From NCBI GenBank assembly GCA_002449145.1, contig DKCG01000013.1, positions 1 to 28,169 of the forward strand: a stretch of DNA of 28,169 nt, read 5' to 3'. Below are positions 14,677-21,704 of this stretch, piece after piece. Position 1 is the stretch's first letter. Each line of letters opens with the position of its first letter. This stretch comes from Christensenella sp. UBA6880. Lineage in GTDB: Bacteria > Bacillota > Clostridia > Christensenellales > CAG-917. The notes under the pieces were generated by a model that was given only the letters and a program-made list of their open reading frames with translations, did no database searches and had not been told where the DNA came from. The position numbers and the translations under genes are program-made.

Positions 14677-15525
14677 TTAAGATATACCCTCGTCGGTTTC
14701 GGCAAGGTACGCTGCAAGAATCAGCGAAAAAGCGTATCTGTCCTCGACAAACGCAAAATGTCCGCCGTCGAGCAAAAAACCTTGCGCCCCGTCGATTTTC
14801 TTCAAAAAACATTTATACATATAAAGCGGCGTTTCCTCGTCGCTCTTTCCCCAGAAAACCGCGCACGGGCATTTTATCTTTTCGAGCAGATTTTTTTGGT
14901 CGTAGTTTACCACCCTCACAAAAACTTTCTTCATATCCTCGGACAACGAACTATAATCGCTCGACCCCCTCAAGCCGCTTTTGCCGAGTTTTTTGAGAAT
15001 TTTGTGCGCAAGCACTTTCAAATAATAGGACGGTTTGCGCCTCGGTTTTAAGCCCGCGCTGTCTATAAGCACGATTCGATTGACGATTTGCGGATAAAAG
15101 GCTGCAAGTTCGATTGCGACTCTGCCGCCGAAAGAGTGTCCAAAAAACGTTGCTTTTTCGATTTTTAGCATTTCAAGCAACTTTGCGACGTCGTTTGCGT
15201 AATGCGCGACGTCGTAGCAATCGGGCGGAAAATCGCTTTGTCCGAACCCGAAAAAATCAATGGCAACCACACGGTATTTTGCGCATAGTTGTTTCATCGC
15301 AAAGAAAAAGGCGGTAGCGTCCGAGCCCCACCCGTGAAGAAAAACCAACGTATTTTTGCCGTTTCCGACCGAAAAATACGACAATTTTTTGCCGTTTACG
15401 ACGGCGAATTTTCTCTCGAAACCGTACGGATTTCGATTGATATTTTGCGCATTATCGCAATGCGGATTTGAATTTTCGATAACGTTTCGTTGTTGTTTCG
15501 TGTCGACCTCTACATCGCAAGCCAC
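14677..15525 (-). CDS. Alpha/beta hydrolase, substrate unknown
   Basis: A 282-residue alpha/beta-hydrolase fold enzyme. HGWGSD (about 64-69) forms the oxyanion region. The nucleophile elbow GHSFGG carries the catalytic Ser, the acid is likely in GKSDEETPL, and the catalytic His lies in LDGGHFAFVED near the C-terminus. The complete triad suggests an active esterase or similar enzyme. No signal peptide is visible. The start is uncertain: the frame opens with GTG at 15525, overlapping the rimI end by 16 bases, and no ribosome binding site is clear, so translation is probably coupled. It is the last gene of the riboswitch-led unit. No intrinsic terminator is evident after it. Confidence 0.85.
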   Translation of the reverse strand: MACDVEVDTKQQRNVIENSNPHCDNAQNINRNPYGFERKFAVVNGKKLSYFSVGNGKNTLVFLHGWGSDATAFFFAMKQLCAKYRVVAIDFFGFGQSDFPPDCYDVAHYANDVAKLLEMLKIEKATFFGHSFGGRVAIELAAFYPQIVNRIVLIDSAGLKPRRKPSYYLKVLAHKILKKLGKSGLRGSSDYSSLSEDMKKVFVRVVNYDQKNLLEKIKCPCAVFWGKSDEETPLYMYKCFLKKIDGAQGFLLDGGHFAFVEDRYAFSLILAAYLAETDEGIS

Positions 15526-15941
15526 ATAATAAGTGCGTCGCGAACGTTGTTGTAATACTTCTTTCGCACGCCTTCGACTTTGAAGCCGAAACTTTGGTAC
15601 AAGCGGATTGCGGGCTCGTTGTTGTCGCGCACTTCGAGGGTCATAAACCTGATTCCGAGCAGTTTTGCCCTCGATATGAGTTCACTCATAAGCAACTTGC
15701 CTATGCCTTTTCCGCGCTCAGTGGACTTTACCGCTATATTCGTTATATGCGCCTCGTCAAGCACTTTGTGAAAACCGCCGTAGCAAATCACCTCGTCGCC
15801 TCTTACGCCGACGAGATAATACGCGTTTTCGTCCTCGACTTCGGGGATAAACATTCTCTCGTTCCACGGCTGGTCGAACGCTTCTCGCTCGATTTCCGCC
15901 ATCTGTCGCAAATGCTCGTACTTAAGGGATTCAAACTTCAT
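15510..15941 (-). CDS. rimI: Ribosomal protein bS18 N-acetyltransferase (RimI family)
   Basis: A 143-residue GNAT acetyltransferase. The family moves an acetyl group from acetyl-CoA to the N-terminal amine of ribosomal protein S18. Acetyl-CoA-binding motif A is NIAVKSTERGKGIGKLLMSE, with RGKGIG as the pyrophosphate loop. Motif B is AIRLYQSFGFKVEGVRKKYY, followed by the RimI-typical ending DALIMWL. It overlaps the end of tsaB by 11 bases. The tsaE-tsaB-rimI order is a widespread cluster, which supports RimI over a generic GNAT enzyme. Confidence 0.9.
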   Translation of the reverse strand: MKFESLKYEHLRQMAEIEREAFDQPWNERMFIPEVEDENAYYLVGVRGDEVICYGGFHKVLDEAHITNIAVKSTERGKGIGKLLMSELISRAKLLGIRFMTLEVRDNNEPAIRLYQSFGFKVEGVRKKYYNNVRDALIMWLAM

Positions 15942-16503
15942 CCTTTTCCCTCTCGGCTTGCGATTTTCTCATATAAAACGGCTCGAAAACTTGCACGAAT
16001 TCGCCGTTTTTTGCCTTTTGTTTCGCGACTTCGGCAAGGGTTTCGTCTACGCTTTTAAGCGGTTGATATTCGGCTTTTTTAAGTTCGATATTCTCGCCTG
16101 CTTCGCAAAAACTCGCGCTCAAAACCTTTCCGTTTTCGCATTTTGCAAGATACGTATTTCCGTGTCCCGCGTCAACCGCCGCAAGGATTTTGCCTCTTTG
16201 GTGCGCGATAAGTTCAAACGTAGTCACCGCAATGCGCTTTGCGCACGTTGCAAACGCAATCGCAGTCATTGCCGAAACGCCTATTCTGATTCCCGTAAAA
16301 GACCCCGGACCGACGTTCACCGCAACGGCGTCGAGGTCGTTTACGTTGACGGCGTGGGATTCGAGCATATTATCGATTTCGGGCATAAGCGTCGCGCTGT
16401 GTCCCGACTTGCCGATTTGCTTTGTGAAAGAATAGGTTTCGTCGCCCTTGACGAGAGCAATCGAAAGTCCCGTAGATGTTGTGTCTATTGCAAGAATATT
16501 CAT
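15931..16503 (-). CDS. tsaB: tRNA t6A biosynthesis protein TsaB
   Basis: A 190-residue ASKHA-fold protein. With TsaD and TsaE it transfers the threonylcarbamoyl group to A37 of ANN-decoding tRNAs; TsaB is the scaffold partner of TsaD. The N-terminal phosphate-1 motif is ILAIDTTSTGLSIAL, and AVNVGPGSFTGIRIGVS is the family signature. It is somewhat shorter than the usual ~230 residues because the C-terminal part is reduced. Its ATG overlaps the stop of the RibU-TsaE gene (ATGA), so translation is coupled. No TsaD gene is in the window; TsaC is at 23265-24248. Confidence 0.92.
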   Translation of the reverse strand: MNILAIDTTSTGLSIALVKGDETYSFTKQIGKSGHSATLMPEIDNMLESHAVNVNDLDAVAVNVGPGSFTGIRIGVSAMTAIAFATCAKRIAVTTFELIAHQRGKILAAVDAGHGNTYLAKCENGKVLSASFCEAGENIELKKAEYQPLKSVDETLAEVAKQKAKNGEFVQVFEPFYMRKSQAEREKDEV

Positions 16504-17672
16504 TTGTTTTCTTCCTTTTCAACGTCGAAAATACGCTCGTTTTCGCCCGTCGGCGTTATGTTTATCTCGATAACTTCGCCGTCGAAATGCTCGAATTTGT
16601 TCCATTCGATAACCGTCACCGAATCGTCGTCGAAGCAGTCCTCGATGCCGAGTTCGGCAAGTTCGTCCGCGCTCTCGACTCTGTACATATCGAGATGATT
16701 GAGTTTGAGTCTGCCGTCCTCGTACACGTTGAGTATGGTGAAAGTCGGGCTCGTAACCTCGTCTTCTATGCCGAGAGCCTTTGCAAGCCCTTTCGTAAAC
16801 GTGGTTTTGCCCGCGCCCAAATCGCCGCTTAAAAGGATAACCTCGCCGCCTTGCAACGTATCTGCAATTTTCTTTGCCAAAGCGTAAGTTTCCTCGACGT
16901 TTTTGACGGTATGCTTTCCGAAAACCGTGCTCAATTTTTTCATATTCGACCCGTCCCAATGCAAAATTTTGCTAAGACGTTTGTATAATACAAACGTAAG
17001 TCCACCGACTATTATACATCTAAACAAGTTGAAAGGCAACACGCCGACGAACAAATAATAGACGTAAAACGTGTCTATCGTCACGTTTTTGTACAACGGT
17101 TTGAGCAAGTTGACGATAAGCGAGAAATCGCCGTTGAAATACAACTGCACGAAATACGGTATGGATATAAATCTATTGACCAAAAGCGACAGCGCGGTAA
17201 GACACAAACTGCCCGCGCATATGCCGATAAAAGCGTGTTTTCTGTCCTTTTTGAAATAGTAAATCAGCGACGCGGGAAGCACGAACGCAATGCCGAGCAG
17301 AATGTCCGTAGCCTCGCCGACGTATGCGGTGCTCGTGAGCGGAAATTTGAAAAGACACTTCAAAATAATCACCACGCACGCGCTTATGGGCCCCATAGAA
17401 AAACCCGCGAGCAATGCCGGCAATTCGCTTATCTGAATCTCCAAAAAACTCGGAAACATAAACGGCAGATTGAATTTTGCAAACGCGTACAAAATGAAAG
17501 AAAGTGCCGTTAGAATCGCCATTTTGGTGATATATGCGGTTGAAAAACGCGGATTCTTGAATCGCTCGAACATCTTTTTTATATCCTCTTTTGTGACTTT
17601 GGCGTTTCCGCTTTTTTTGTCGTCGGAATCGAGGATATTCGCTTGTTGCGTTTCCTTTGTCTTTTTGCCCAT
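16500..17672 (-). CDS. ribU/tsaE: Fusion: riboflavin transporter RibU (ECF S component) + TsaE
   Basis: One uninterrupted 390-residue frame. Residues 1-45 form a charged cytoplasmic leader. Residues about 46-240 match RibU, the membrane subunit that binds riboflavin in ECF transporters, with EIQISELPALLAGFSMGPIS and STAYVGEATDILLGIAFVLP as hallmarks and about six hydrophobic segments. Residues 244-390 are a complete TsaE ATPase (normally a separate ~150-residue protein of t6A synthesis). The TsaE part has Walker A GDLGAGKTT (283-291), SPTFTILNVYE, NHLDMYR and VTVIEWNKFE. No stop or frame change separates them. An internal ATG at residue 244 could give separate TsaE, but only a poor GGGACGGG precedes it. 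I chose the ATG at 17672 because GGAGAA precedes it; a GTG at 17690 lacks a site. An FMN riboswitch lies upstream. Confidence 0.88.
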   Translation of the reverse strand: MGKKTKETQQANILDSDDKKSGNAKVTKEDIKKMFERFKNPRFSTAYITKMAILTALSFILYAFAKFNLPFMFPSFLEIQISELPALLAGFSMGPISACVVIILKCLFKFPLTSTAYVGEATDILLGIAFVLPASLIYYFKKDRKHAFIGICAGSLCLTALSLLVNRFISIPYFVQLYFNGDFSLIVNLLKPLYKNVTIDTFYVYYLFVGVLPFNLFRCIIVGGLTFVLYKRLSKILHWDGSNMKKLSTVFGKHTVKNVEETYALAKKIADTLQGGEVILLSGDLGAGKTTFTKGLAKALGIEDEVTSPTFTILNVYEDGRLKLNHLDMYRVESADELAELGIEDCFDDDSVTVIEWNKFEHFDGEVIEINITPTGENERIFDVEKEENK

Positions 17673-17712
17673 TTTTCTCCTTCGGCGCACTTTCCCAAAA
17701 TTTGCAAAAGCA

Positions 17713-17740
17713 TAAAAAAATGCGCCTTCGAGGGCGCAAA
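17713..17740 (-). terminator. Terminator of the FMN riboswitch expression platform
   Basis: On the minus strand TGCGCC and GGCGCA (17738-17733 and 17726-17721) pair around a 6-base loop, followed by seven T's. It lies between the riboswitch and the ribU start codon. FMN binding would therefore favour premature termination. An ACGTAA/TTACGT match between the riboswitch 3' end and the terminator's 5' flank (17765-17760 with about 17747-17741) is a possible antiterminator. Confidence 0.85.
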
Positions 17741-17762
17741 CGTAAATTGAAATGCAAAATTA

Positions 17763-17880
17763 CGTCGCTTCTTCCGTCCGGACTTTACCGTCGGTCAAGG
17801 AATTGCACCTTGTCGGCACGCATTGCGTGTTCGCGGACTATACCGCCGGTGAGGATTTTCACCTCGCCCCGAAGCACCTT
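17763..17880 (-). promoter_or_regulatory. FMN riboswitch (RFN element)
   Basis: The minus strand shows the conserved RFN blocks in order. They are GCTTCGGGGCGAGGTG at the 5' side of P1/P2, AAAATCCTCACCGGCGGTAT, AGTCCGCGAAC, then AATTCCTTGACCGACGGTA, AAGTCCGGACGG and the closing AAGAAGC. P1 is closed by GCTTC (17875-17871) with GAAGC (17771-17767). The family binds flavin mononucleotide and usually switches off riboflavin synthesis or transport genes when FMN is plentiful. The gene downstream is a riboflavin transporter fused to TsaE, which fits. Confidence 0.95.
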
Positions 17881-17881
17881 T

Positions 17882-17910
17882 ATAATATGCCCTTAAAGTG
17901 CTTATGTCAA
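17882..17910 (-). promoter_or_regulatory. Promoter of the ribU/tsaE unit
   Basis: TTGACA (17910-17905) and TATTAT (17887-17882) are 17 bp apart on the minus strand. Transcription should start near 17875, so the RNA begins at the first stem of the riboswitch. Confidence 0.85.
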
Positions 17911-17962
17911 GCACAATGTGAAATCAAAGTATTAAACCGTCGAATACAGCCATAATTTAAGT

Positions 17963-18304
17963 ATGGAATACACGAATCAAACGCCGTACGTTCAAGATTA
18001 TATGCAAACGGGCGAAGTGACCGAGCAAAGTGTAGCCGCCCTCGCCCTATCAAACCCGAAAGTCGTAGGCGCGCGCTGTTTTTCGTACAACAACGCATAC
18101 GTCGTCGCCTTGATTTCTTCCCCGTTTTACCTCAAAAGCGAGCGCGATGCGTTTTTGCAATCAACGAAAATCGATTTGTCAAAGCAAACGAAAACCAACA
18201 TTTTCGTGACTTTGGACGTAGACGTATATCGGAAAATCAAAGACGGTATGACCGAAGCGCAAAAAGCGGAATTGTTTGAAAAAGTCGTATCGAGAGCGTA
18301 TTGA
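17963..18304 (+). CDS. Small unknown protein
   Basis: An 113-residue protein I do not recognise with confidence. It has no signal peptide or membrane segment. The middle (VVGARCFSYNNAYVVALIS, then TNIFVTLDVDVYRKIKDG) has an alpha-beta pattern faintly like the YhcN/YlaJ domain of sporulation lipoproteins, but it lacks a lipobox. The resemblance is an impression only. It is divergent from ribU/tsaE. No ribosome binding site precedes the ATG. A CATAAT lies six bases before it (17951-17956), which would suit a leaderless transcript, but no matching -35 box is visible. Confidence 0.65.
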   Translation: MEYTNQTPYVQDYMQTGEVTEQSVAALALSNPKVVGARCFSYNNAYVVALISSPFYLKSERDAFLQSTKIDLSKQTKTNIFVTLDVDVYRKIKDGMTEAQKAELFEKVVSRAY

Positions 18305-18443
18305 TTTTGTTGCAAGCACGCCGCAAAACGCCAAATAAAGCAACTCGTAATTCCCTGATAAAAGTTTTGAACATCGACAAAATGCAGAACGTTCAGCATT
18401 GAAAACGCACGAAAAAGTCAGCACTAAATCGCAAAAAAACATC

Positions 18444-18474
18444 AAAAAAAGCCTCGTTTCAAGGCCTTTTTGAT
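18444..18474. terminator. Terminator between the small plus-strand gene and rsfS
   Basis: GCCT/AGGC stems flanked by A7 on the left and T5 on the right form a short hairpin (18444-18470) with one likely bulge. It serves rsfS on the minus strand and possibly the convergent gene at 17963. Confidence 0.6.
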
Positions 18475-18499
18475 TGATTATTCCTTATAAAATTCGCAA

Positions 18500-18847
18500 T
18501 TACGCTTTATACTTCGTGACGTTTTTGCCGTCTGCCCAAAGTTTTTCGAGGCAGTAGAACATTCTCGTTTCGTCGTTAAAGATATGCACGATAACGCCGC
18601 CGTAGTCGAGCACCGCCCATTTACCCTCGCCCATACCGTCCGTATGCGTGGGTTCGACGCCGTTTTCGCTCATTTTTTCTTCGACAAATTCTGCAAGTGC
18701 CTTGACTTGCTTGTTGCTCTTTGCCGTGCAAATGACAAAATAATCCGTCATAACAGTCAGGTGCGCAACGTCCAAAACGGTGATGTCAACGGCTTTATGT
18801 TCGTCGAGTTCGGCGCAAATGATGTCTTTCATTTCAATAGGTTCCAT
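18500..18847 (-). CDS. rsfS: Ribosomal silencing factor RsfS
   Basis: A 115-residue protein. The family binds ribosomal protein uL14 and keeps the subunits apart when nutrients are short. The typical segments are VLDVAHLTVMTDYFVICTA, SNKQVKALAEFVEEKM, GKWAVLDYGGVIVHIF and MFYCLEKLW. I placed the start at 18847 because GAGGAGG lies six bases upstream; a longer in-frame opening to 18982 has nothing in its favour. A CTCGC/GCGAG hairpin partly overlaps that ribosome binding site and might tune translation. It follows nadD-yqeK after a 138-bp gap, matching the nadD-yqeK-rsfS order of Bacillota. Confidence 0.93.
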   Translation of the reverse strand: MEPIEMKDIICAELDEHKAVDITVLDVAHLTVMTDYFVICTAKSNKQVKALAEFVEEKMSENGVEPTHTDGMGEGKWAVLDYGGVIVHIFNDETRMFYCLEKLWADGKNVTKYKA

Positions 18848-18985
18848 AAAATCCTCCTCTCGCAAAAACGTGCGAGGTTTCTTTGGTATAGTATTTATCG
18901 TGTGCAAAAAGCGTGTTTGATTGCAAGTTTTATTGCCGCGTCTTTCTACAACGATTTTAGCACACAATCGTGCGCTTTTCAACGG

Positions 18986-20113
18986 TCAATTTTTGCAATA
19001 ATCGCCGAGATAGCACTTCACCGCGTCGAGAGTGAGCGGGTGCATAGGCTTTCCGCTTGCTCTCACCTTGTCGTACGTGTATTTCAAAACCGCCTTGAAA
19101 CCCTCGTCGAAATCGCGCATAGCAATCTCTCGAATTTGAGGAATCGGCTCGTAGGTTCTGTCGAAAGACACGCTGTCCGCGGTGTACACGAGTTTTTCGA
19201 GCATAGTCATATCCGCTTTTGCGGTGGTGTGATAACGTATTGCGTCGAGTACGCTTTCGTCGGTGATTCCAAAATCGCGCCGTGCCTTTTCCGCGCCGAG
19301 AAATTGGTGCAATACAGGCGTCCCTACCGCATCGGGAGGCACGTCGAAACCGTCCAAAGACGGACGTTGCTTTGCGTTGTCGTGCAAGAAGCAAGCAAGA
19401 AAAACTTTTGTGAAATCCTGCTTCAAATTATGGCGCGAATTAAGTCTCATCGCTGTCAGAACGACGGCTTTGCTGTGCGCAAAAAGTTCGTCGGACTGAT
19501 AGGAATGCAGTTTTTCCGCCATTTCTTTATACTCGCAAAACATTCCATTTTTGCGAATCTCGCATAGAACTTTCTCGTCGATTTCGTCGGGTTCGTCGCC
19601 CATAAGGAGTTTTGCACGCACTTCGGACGAAGAAACGTCTTTGCCGACGTAATCGAGCAAAATAAATTCGCCGCCGTATTTTTGTTTGAGGTATTGCGCG
19701 CGCATTGCAATATCGTCGAAGCCCTCCCTTTGACAAACGGCAATCGGGCATACTTTGACGATGGCTTCGGGATGATACCAGGTGTCGAAATATTCGAGGC
19801 TGTCACCGCCAACGAGATAAACTATATCGCCGTATTTTTCCTTCAAAAGGGGAAGCGTGAGCGCGCTGTAATTGTCTTTTCCACGCACGTTTTCGATGTC
19901 GTCGATGACGAAATCCACGCCCTCGAATGCAATTTTAAGCAAATCGCAACGTTGCTCGAAACTCAAAAATCCCGCGCTTTTGTGAGGCGGCGTAACCGTC
20001 GGCACAAGCACGAGTTTGGATATTCCGAGCTGACACATTGCGCTTTTGCACATTGCGACGTGCTCTTTGTGTACGGGGTCGAACGCCCCGCCGAAAACCA
20101 AAGTCTTTTCCAT
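18986..20113 (-). CDS. nadD/yqeK: Fusion: NadD adenylyltransferase + YqeK HD hydrolase
   Basis: A 375-residue bifunctional protein. The N-terminal half (about 1-190) is nicotinate mononucleotide adenylyltransferase, making deamido-NAD from NaMN and ATP, with GGAFDPVHKEH (8-18), PTVTPPHK and SSSEVR near its end. The C-terminal half (about 195-375) is an HD-domain hydrolase like YqeK, which cleaves diadenosine tetraphosphate. Its metal ligands are in HSKAV, CFLHDNAK, LHQFLGAEKA, IRYHTT and VYTADSV. These are usually separate neighbouring genes. The ATG at 20113 lies six bases after a TATAAT box, so an upstream ATG at 20128 would fall before the transcription start. Confidence 0.92.
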   Translation of the reverse strand: MEKTLVFGGAFDPVHKEHVAMCKSAMCQLGISKLVLVPTVTPPHKSAGFLSFEQRCDLLKIAFEGVDFVIDDIENVRGKDNYSALTLPLLKEKYGDIVYLVGGDSLEYFDTWYHPEAIVKVCPIAVCQREGFDDIAMRAQYLKQKYGGEFILLDYVGKDVSSSEVRAKLLMGDEPDEIDEKVLCEIRKNGMFCEYKEMAEKLHSYQSDELFAHSKAVVLTAMRLNSRHNLKQDFTKVFLACFLHDNAKQRPSLDGFDVPPDAVGTPVLHQFLGAEKARRDFGITDESVLDAIRYHTTAKADMTMLEKLVYTADSVSFDRTYEPIPQIREIAMRDFDEGFKAVLKYTYDKVRASGKPMHPLTLDAVKCYLGDYCKN

Positions 20114-20119
20114 ATCTAG

Positions 20120-20148
20120 ATTATACATCGCTATATAAAATAATTCAA
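20120..20148 (-). promoter_or_regulatory. Leaderless-type promoter of nadD/yqeK
   Basis: TTGAAT (20148-20143), a 17-bp spacer and TATAAT (20125-20120) are followed by six bases and the ATG. The smpB promoter has exactly the same geometry and the same two boxes. No ribosome binding site fits between box and start. Confidence 0.8.
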
Positions 20149-20245
20149 GAACTCGAGGCGTATCAGTTTAATTTTTCGATATATTTTGTGATTTTTCGTG
20201 CGTTTTTCGCGTATTTGAAAAGCGTTTTCGGTCAAAAATAAAGAT

Positions 20246-21046
20246 ATGTCGAAAGCACTCGATTATATAAGTTTAAGCATAATCGTCACCCTTACGACGT
20301 TCGTATGGGCGGCTTTACTTTTCAAAAACGCCGTCGGCGCGTTGATATTTTCAGTTGCATTTTCTCTTATGGTCGTTTTTAGCCTACGCTACTTTTCAAA
20401 GAAAAATCAAAAGCCGTACACGTACGACAGGCTCGAAACAGAGTTTTGCATAAGAGGTGGGGAATATATCATAGATTTGCTCGTAAGTTCTCTAAAAAAT
20501 CCGCAAATCGAGAACGGTAGCAATTATATTTTGCTTGAAAACAGCATAATTATCGCAAATTTCAAGTTTTCGCCGCTTGGCGGAAGCGACGTCGCAAACG
20601 TGTGCAAACTTGCAAAAAAGCACGACAAAAACCACGTTTATCTTATAACGAAAGGCGTTGACAGAAAGGCGTGGCAAATTGCAAATCTTCAAGACGTCAA
20701 GATTGAAATCGTAAAAACAAAGCAAGTGTTCAAGTTCCTCGCAAAGCGCAACGCCCTGCCCGTATTGAAAAAGCAAAAACAAAAGTTTTCCTTATCTTCC
20801 ATTTTACAAACAATACTCTCGCGCCGCAATTTGAAAAACTATCTTTTTTCGGGCGCGGTGCTGATCGCGGTATCGTTCATAACGCCGCTTAAAATTTATT
20901 ATATCGTAACGGGTACGTTGCTACTTTTTCTCGCCCTACTCTCTTTGACCCCGCTCGGCAACGGCACAATCGCCTCGCCGAAAGTCTTTGACGAACTCGA
21001 ACACGAGTGCGAAAGCGAATACAAACGAGAAATCGATTGTTTCTAA
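20246..21046 (+). CDS. Unknown membrane protein with a soluble central domain
   Basis: A 266-residue protein with two N-terminal membrane segments (about 7-25 and 29-48) and two C-terminal ones (about 196-212 and 216-235). The ~140 residues between them should face the cytoplasm. That domain (RGGEYIIDLL, then SIIIANFKFSPLGGSDVANV and HVYLITKGVDRKAW) has the alternating pattern of a restriction-endonuclease-like (Mrr/NERD) fold. Where an active site would have (D/E)xK it reads NFK, so it is probably not a nuclease. This is an impression, not an identification. The gene is divergent from nadD/yqeK and convergent with smpB. No clear ribosome binding site precedes the ATG. Confidence 0.7.
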   Translation: MSKALDYISLSIIVTLTTFVWAALLFKNAVGALIFSVAFSLMVVFSLRYFSKKNQKPYTYDRLETEFCIRGGEYIIDLLVSSLKNPQIENGSNYILLENSIIIANFKFSPLGGSDVANVCKLAKKHDKNHVYLITKGVDRKAWQIANLQDVKIEIVKTKQVFKFLAKRNALPVLKKQKQKFSLSSILQTILSRRNLKNYLFSGAVLIAVSFITPLKIYYIVTGTLLLFLALLSLTPLGNGTIASPKVFDELEHECESEYKREIDCF

Positions 21047-21069
21047 CATATATATCAGGGCAAACCGGA

Positions 21070-21522
21070 TTATCTGTTGTATTCTTTCATAACTCTTTGC
21101 AAATTGCGTTTATTCTCTTTCTCTTTTATCGCTTCGCGCTTGTCGTGAAGTTCTTTACCTCTGCAAAGACCGAGTTCTATTTTCACGAGAGCGTCCTTGA
21201 AATAGACTTTGAGCGGAATGAGCGTATACCCTTTTTGCTCGACTTTGCCGCGAAGTTTGTTGATTTCAGAGCGGTTGAGAAGAAGTTTTCTCGTGCGACG
21301 AGGGTCAACGTTGTTGTAACTGCCCATTTTGTACGGAGAGATATGCGCGCCGAGCATAAAGACTTCGCCGTTTTTGATTATGACGAAACTGTCGCGAAGA
21401 TTGACCGCGCCTTGGCGCACGGACTTAACCTCGCAACCGACGAGCGCGATACCCGCCTCGTAGGTGTCCTCGACGAAATAGTCGTGATAGGCTTTTTTGT
21501 TTGTTGCAACTACGTTTATCAT
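21070..21522 (-). CDS. smpB: SsrA-binding protein SmpB
   Basis: A 150-residue OB-fold protein that carries tmRNA to stalled ribosomes for trans-translation. The hallmarks are YFVEDTYEAGIALVGCEVKS, SVRQGAVNLRDSF, GAHISPY, RTRKLLLNRSEI, GYTLIPLKVYF and a basic C-terminal tail (KELHDKREAIKEKENKR). The length is typical. The rnr gene, usually found between secG and smpB in Bacillota, is absent; a terminator and 180 bp separate smpB from secG. The ATG sits six bases after a TATAAT box with no ribosome binding site, so the mRNA is predicted to be leaderless. No ssrA gene is visible nearby. Confidence 0.95.
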   Translation of the reverse strand: MINVVATNKKAYHDYFVEDTYEAGIALVGCEVKSVRQGAVNLRDSFVIIKNGEVFMLGAHISPYKMGSYNNVDPRRTRKLLLNRSEINKLRGKVEQKGYTLIPLKVYFKDALVKIELGLCRGKELHDKREAIKEKENKRNLQRVMKEYNR

Positions 21523-21528
21523 ATTTTT

Positions 21529-21557
21529 ATTATATATTATCCAATCAAGTTATTCAA
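21529..21557 (-). promoter_or_regulatory. Leaderless-type promoter of smpB
   Basis: TTGAAT (21557-21552), a 17-bp spacer, TATAAT (21534-21529), six bases, then the ATG at 21522. The layout is identical to the nadD/yqeK promoter. Confidence 0.8.
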
Positions 21558-21649
21558 GAGTCGGACGAATCAAAAAATCTCGTCTTATGCCGAATCCGAA
21601 TAGGTTACGCCGCAACTTTAAGCGGCGGTTTTATTATCGCTAAATGCCA

Positions 21650-21684
21650 CAATAAAACAAAACGGCTCGCAAAACGAGCCGTTC
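21650..21684 (-). terminator. Intrinsic terminator after secG
   Basis: AACGGCTCG (21661-21669) and CGAGCCGTT (21675-21683) form a perfect 9-bp stem. The minus strand continues into TTGTTTTATT. It separates secG from smpB. A second GCCGC/GCGGC hairpin lies at about 21608-21626. Confidence 0.85.
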
Positions 21685-21704
21685 GATACTTTACGCTGTG
21701 AAGA

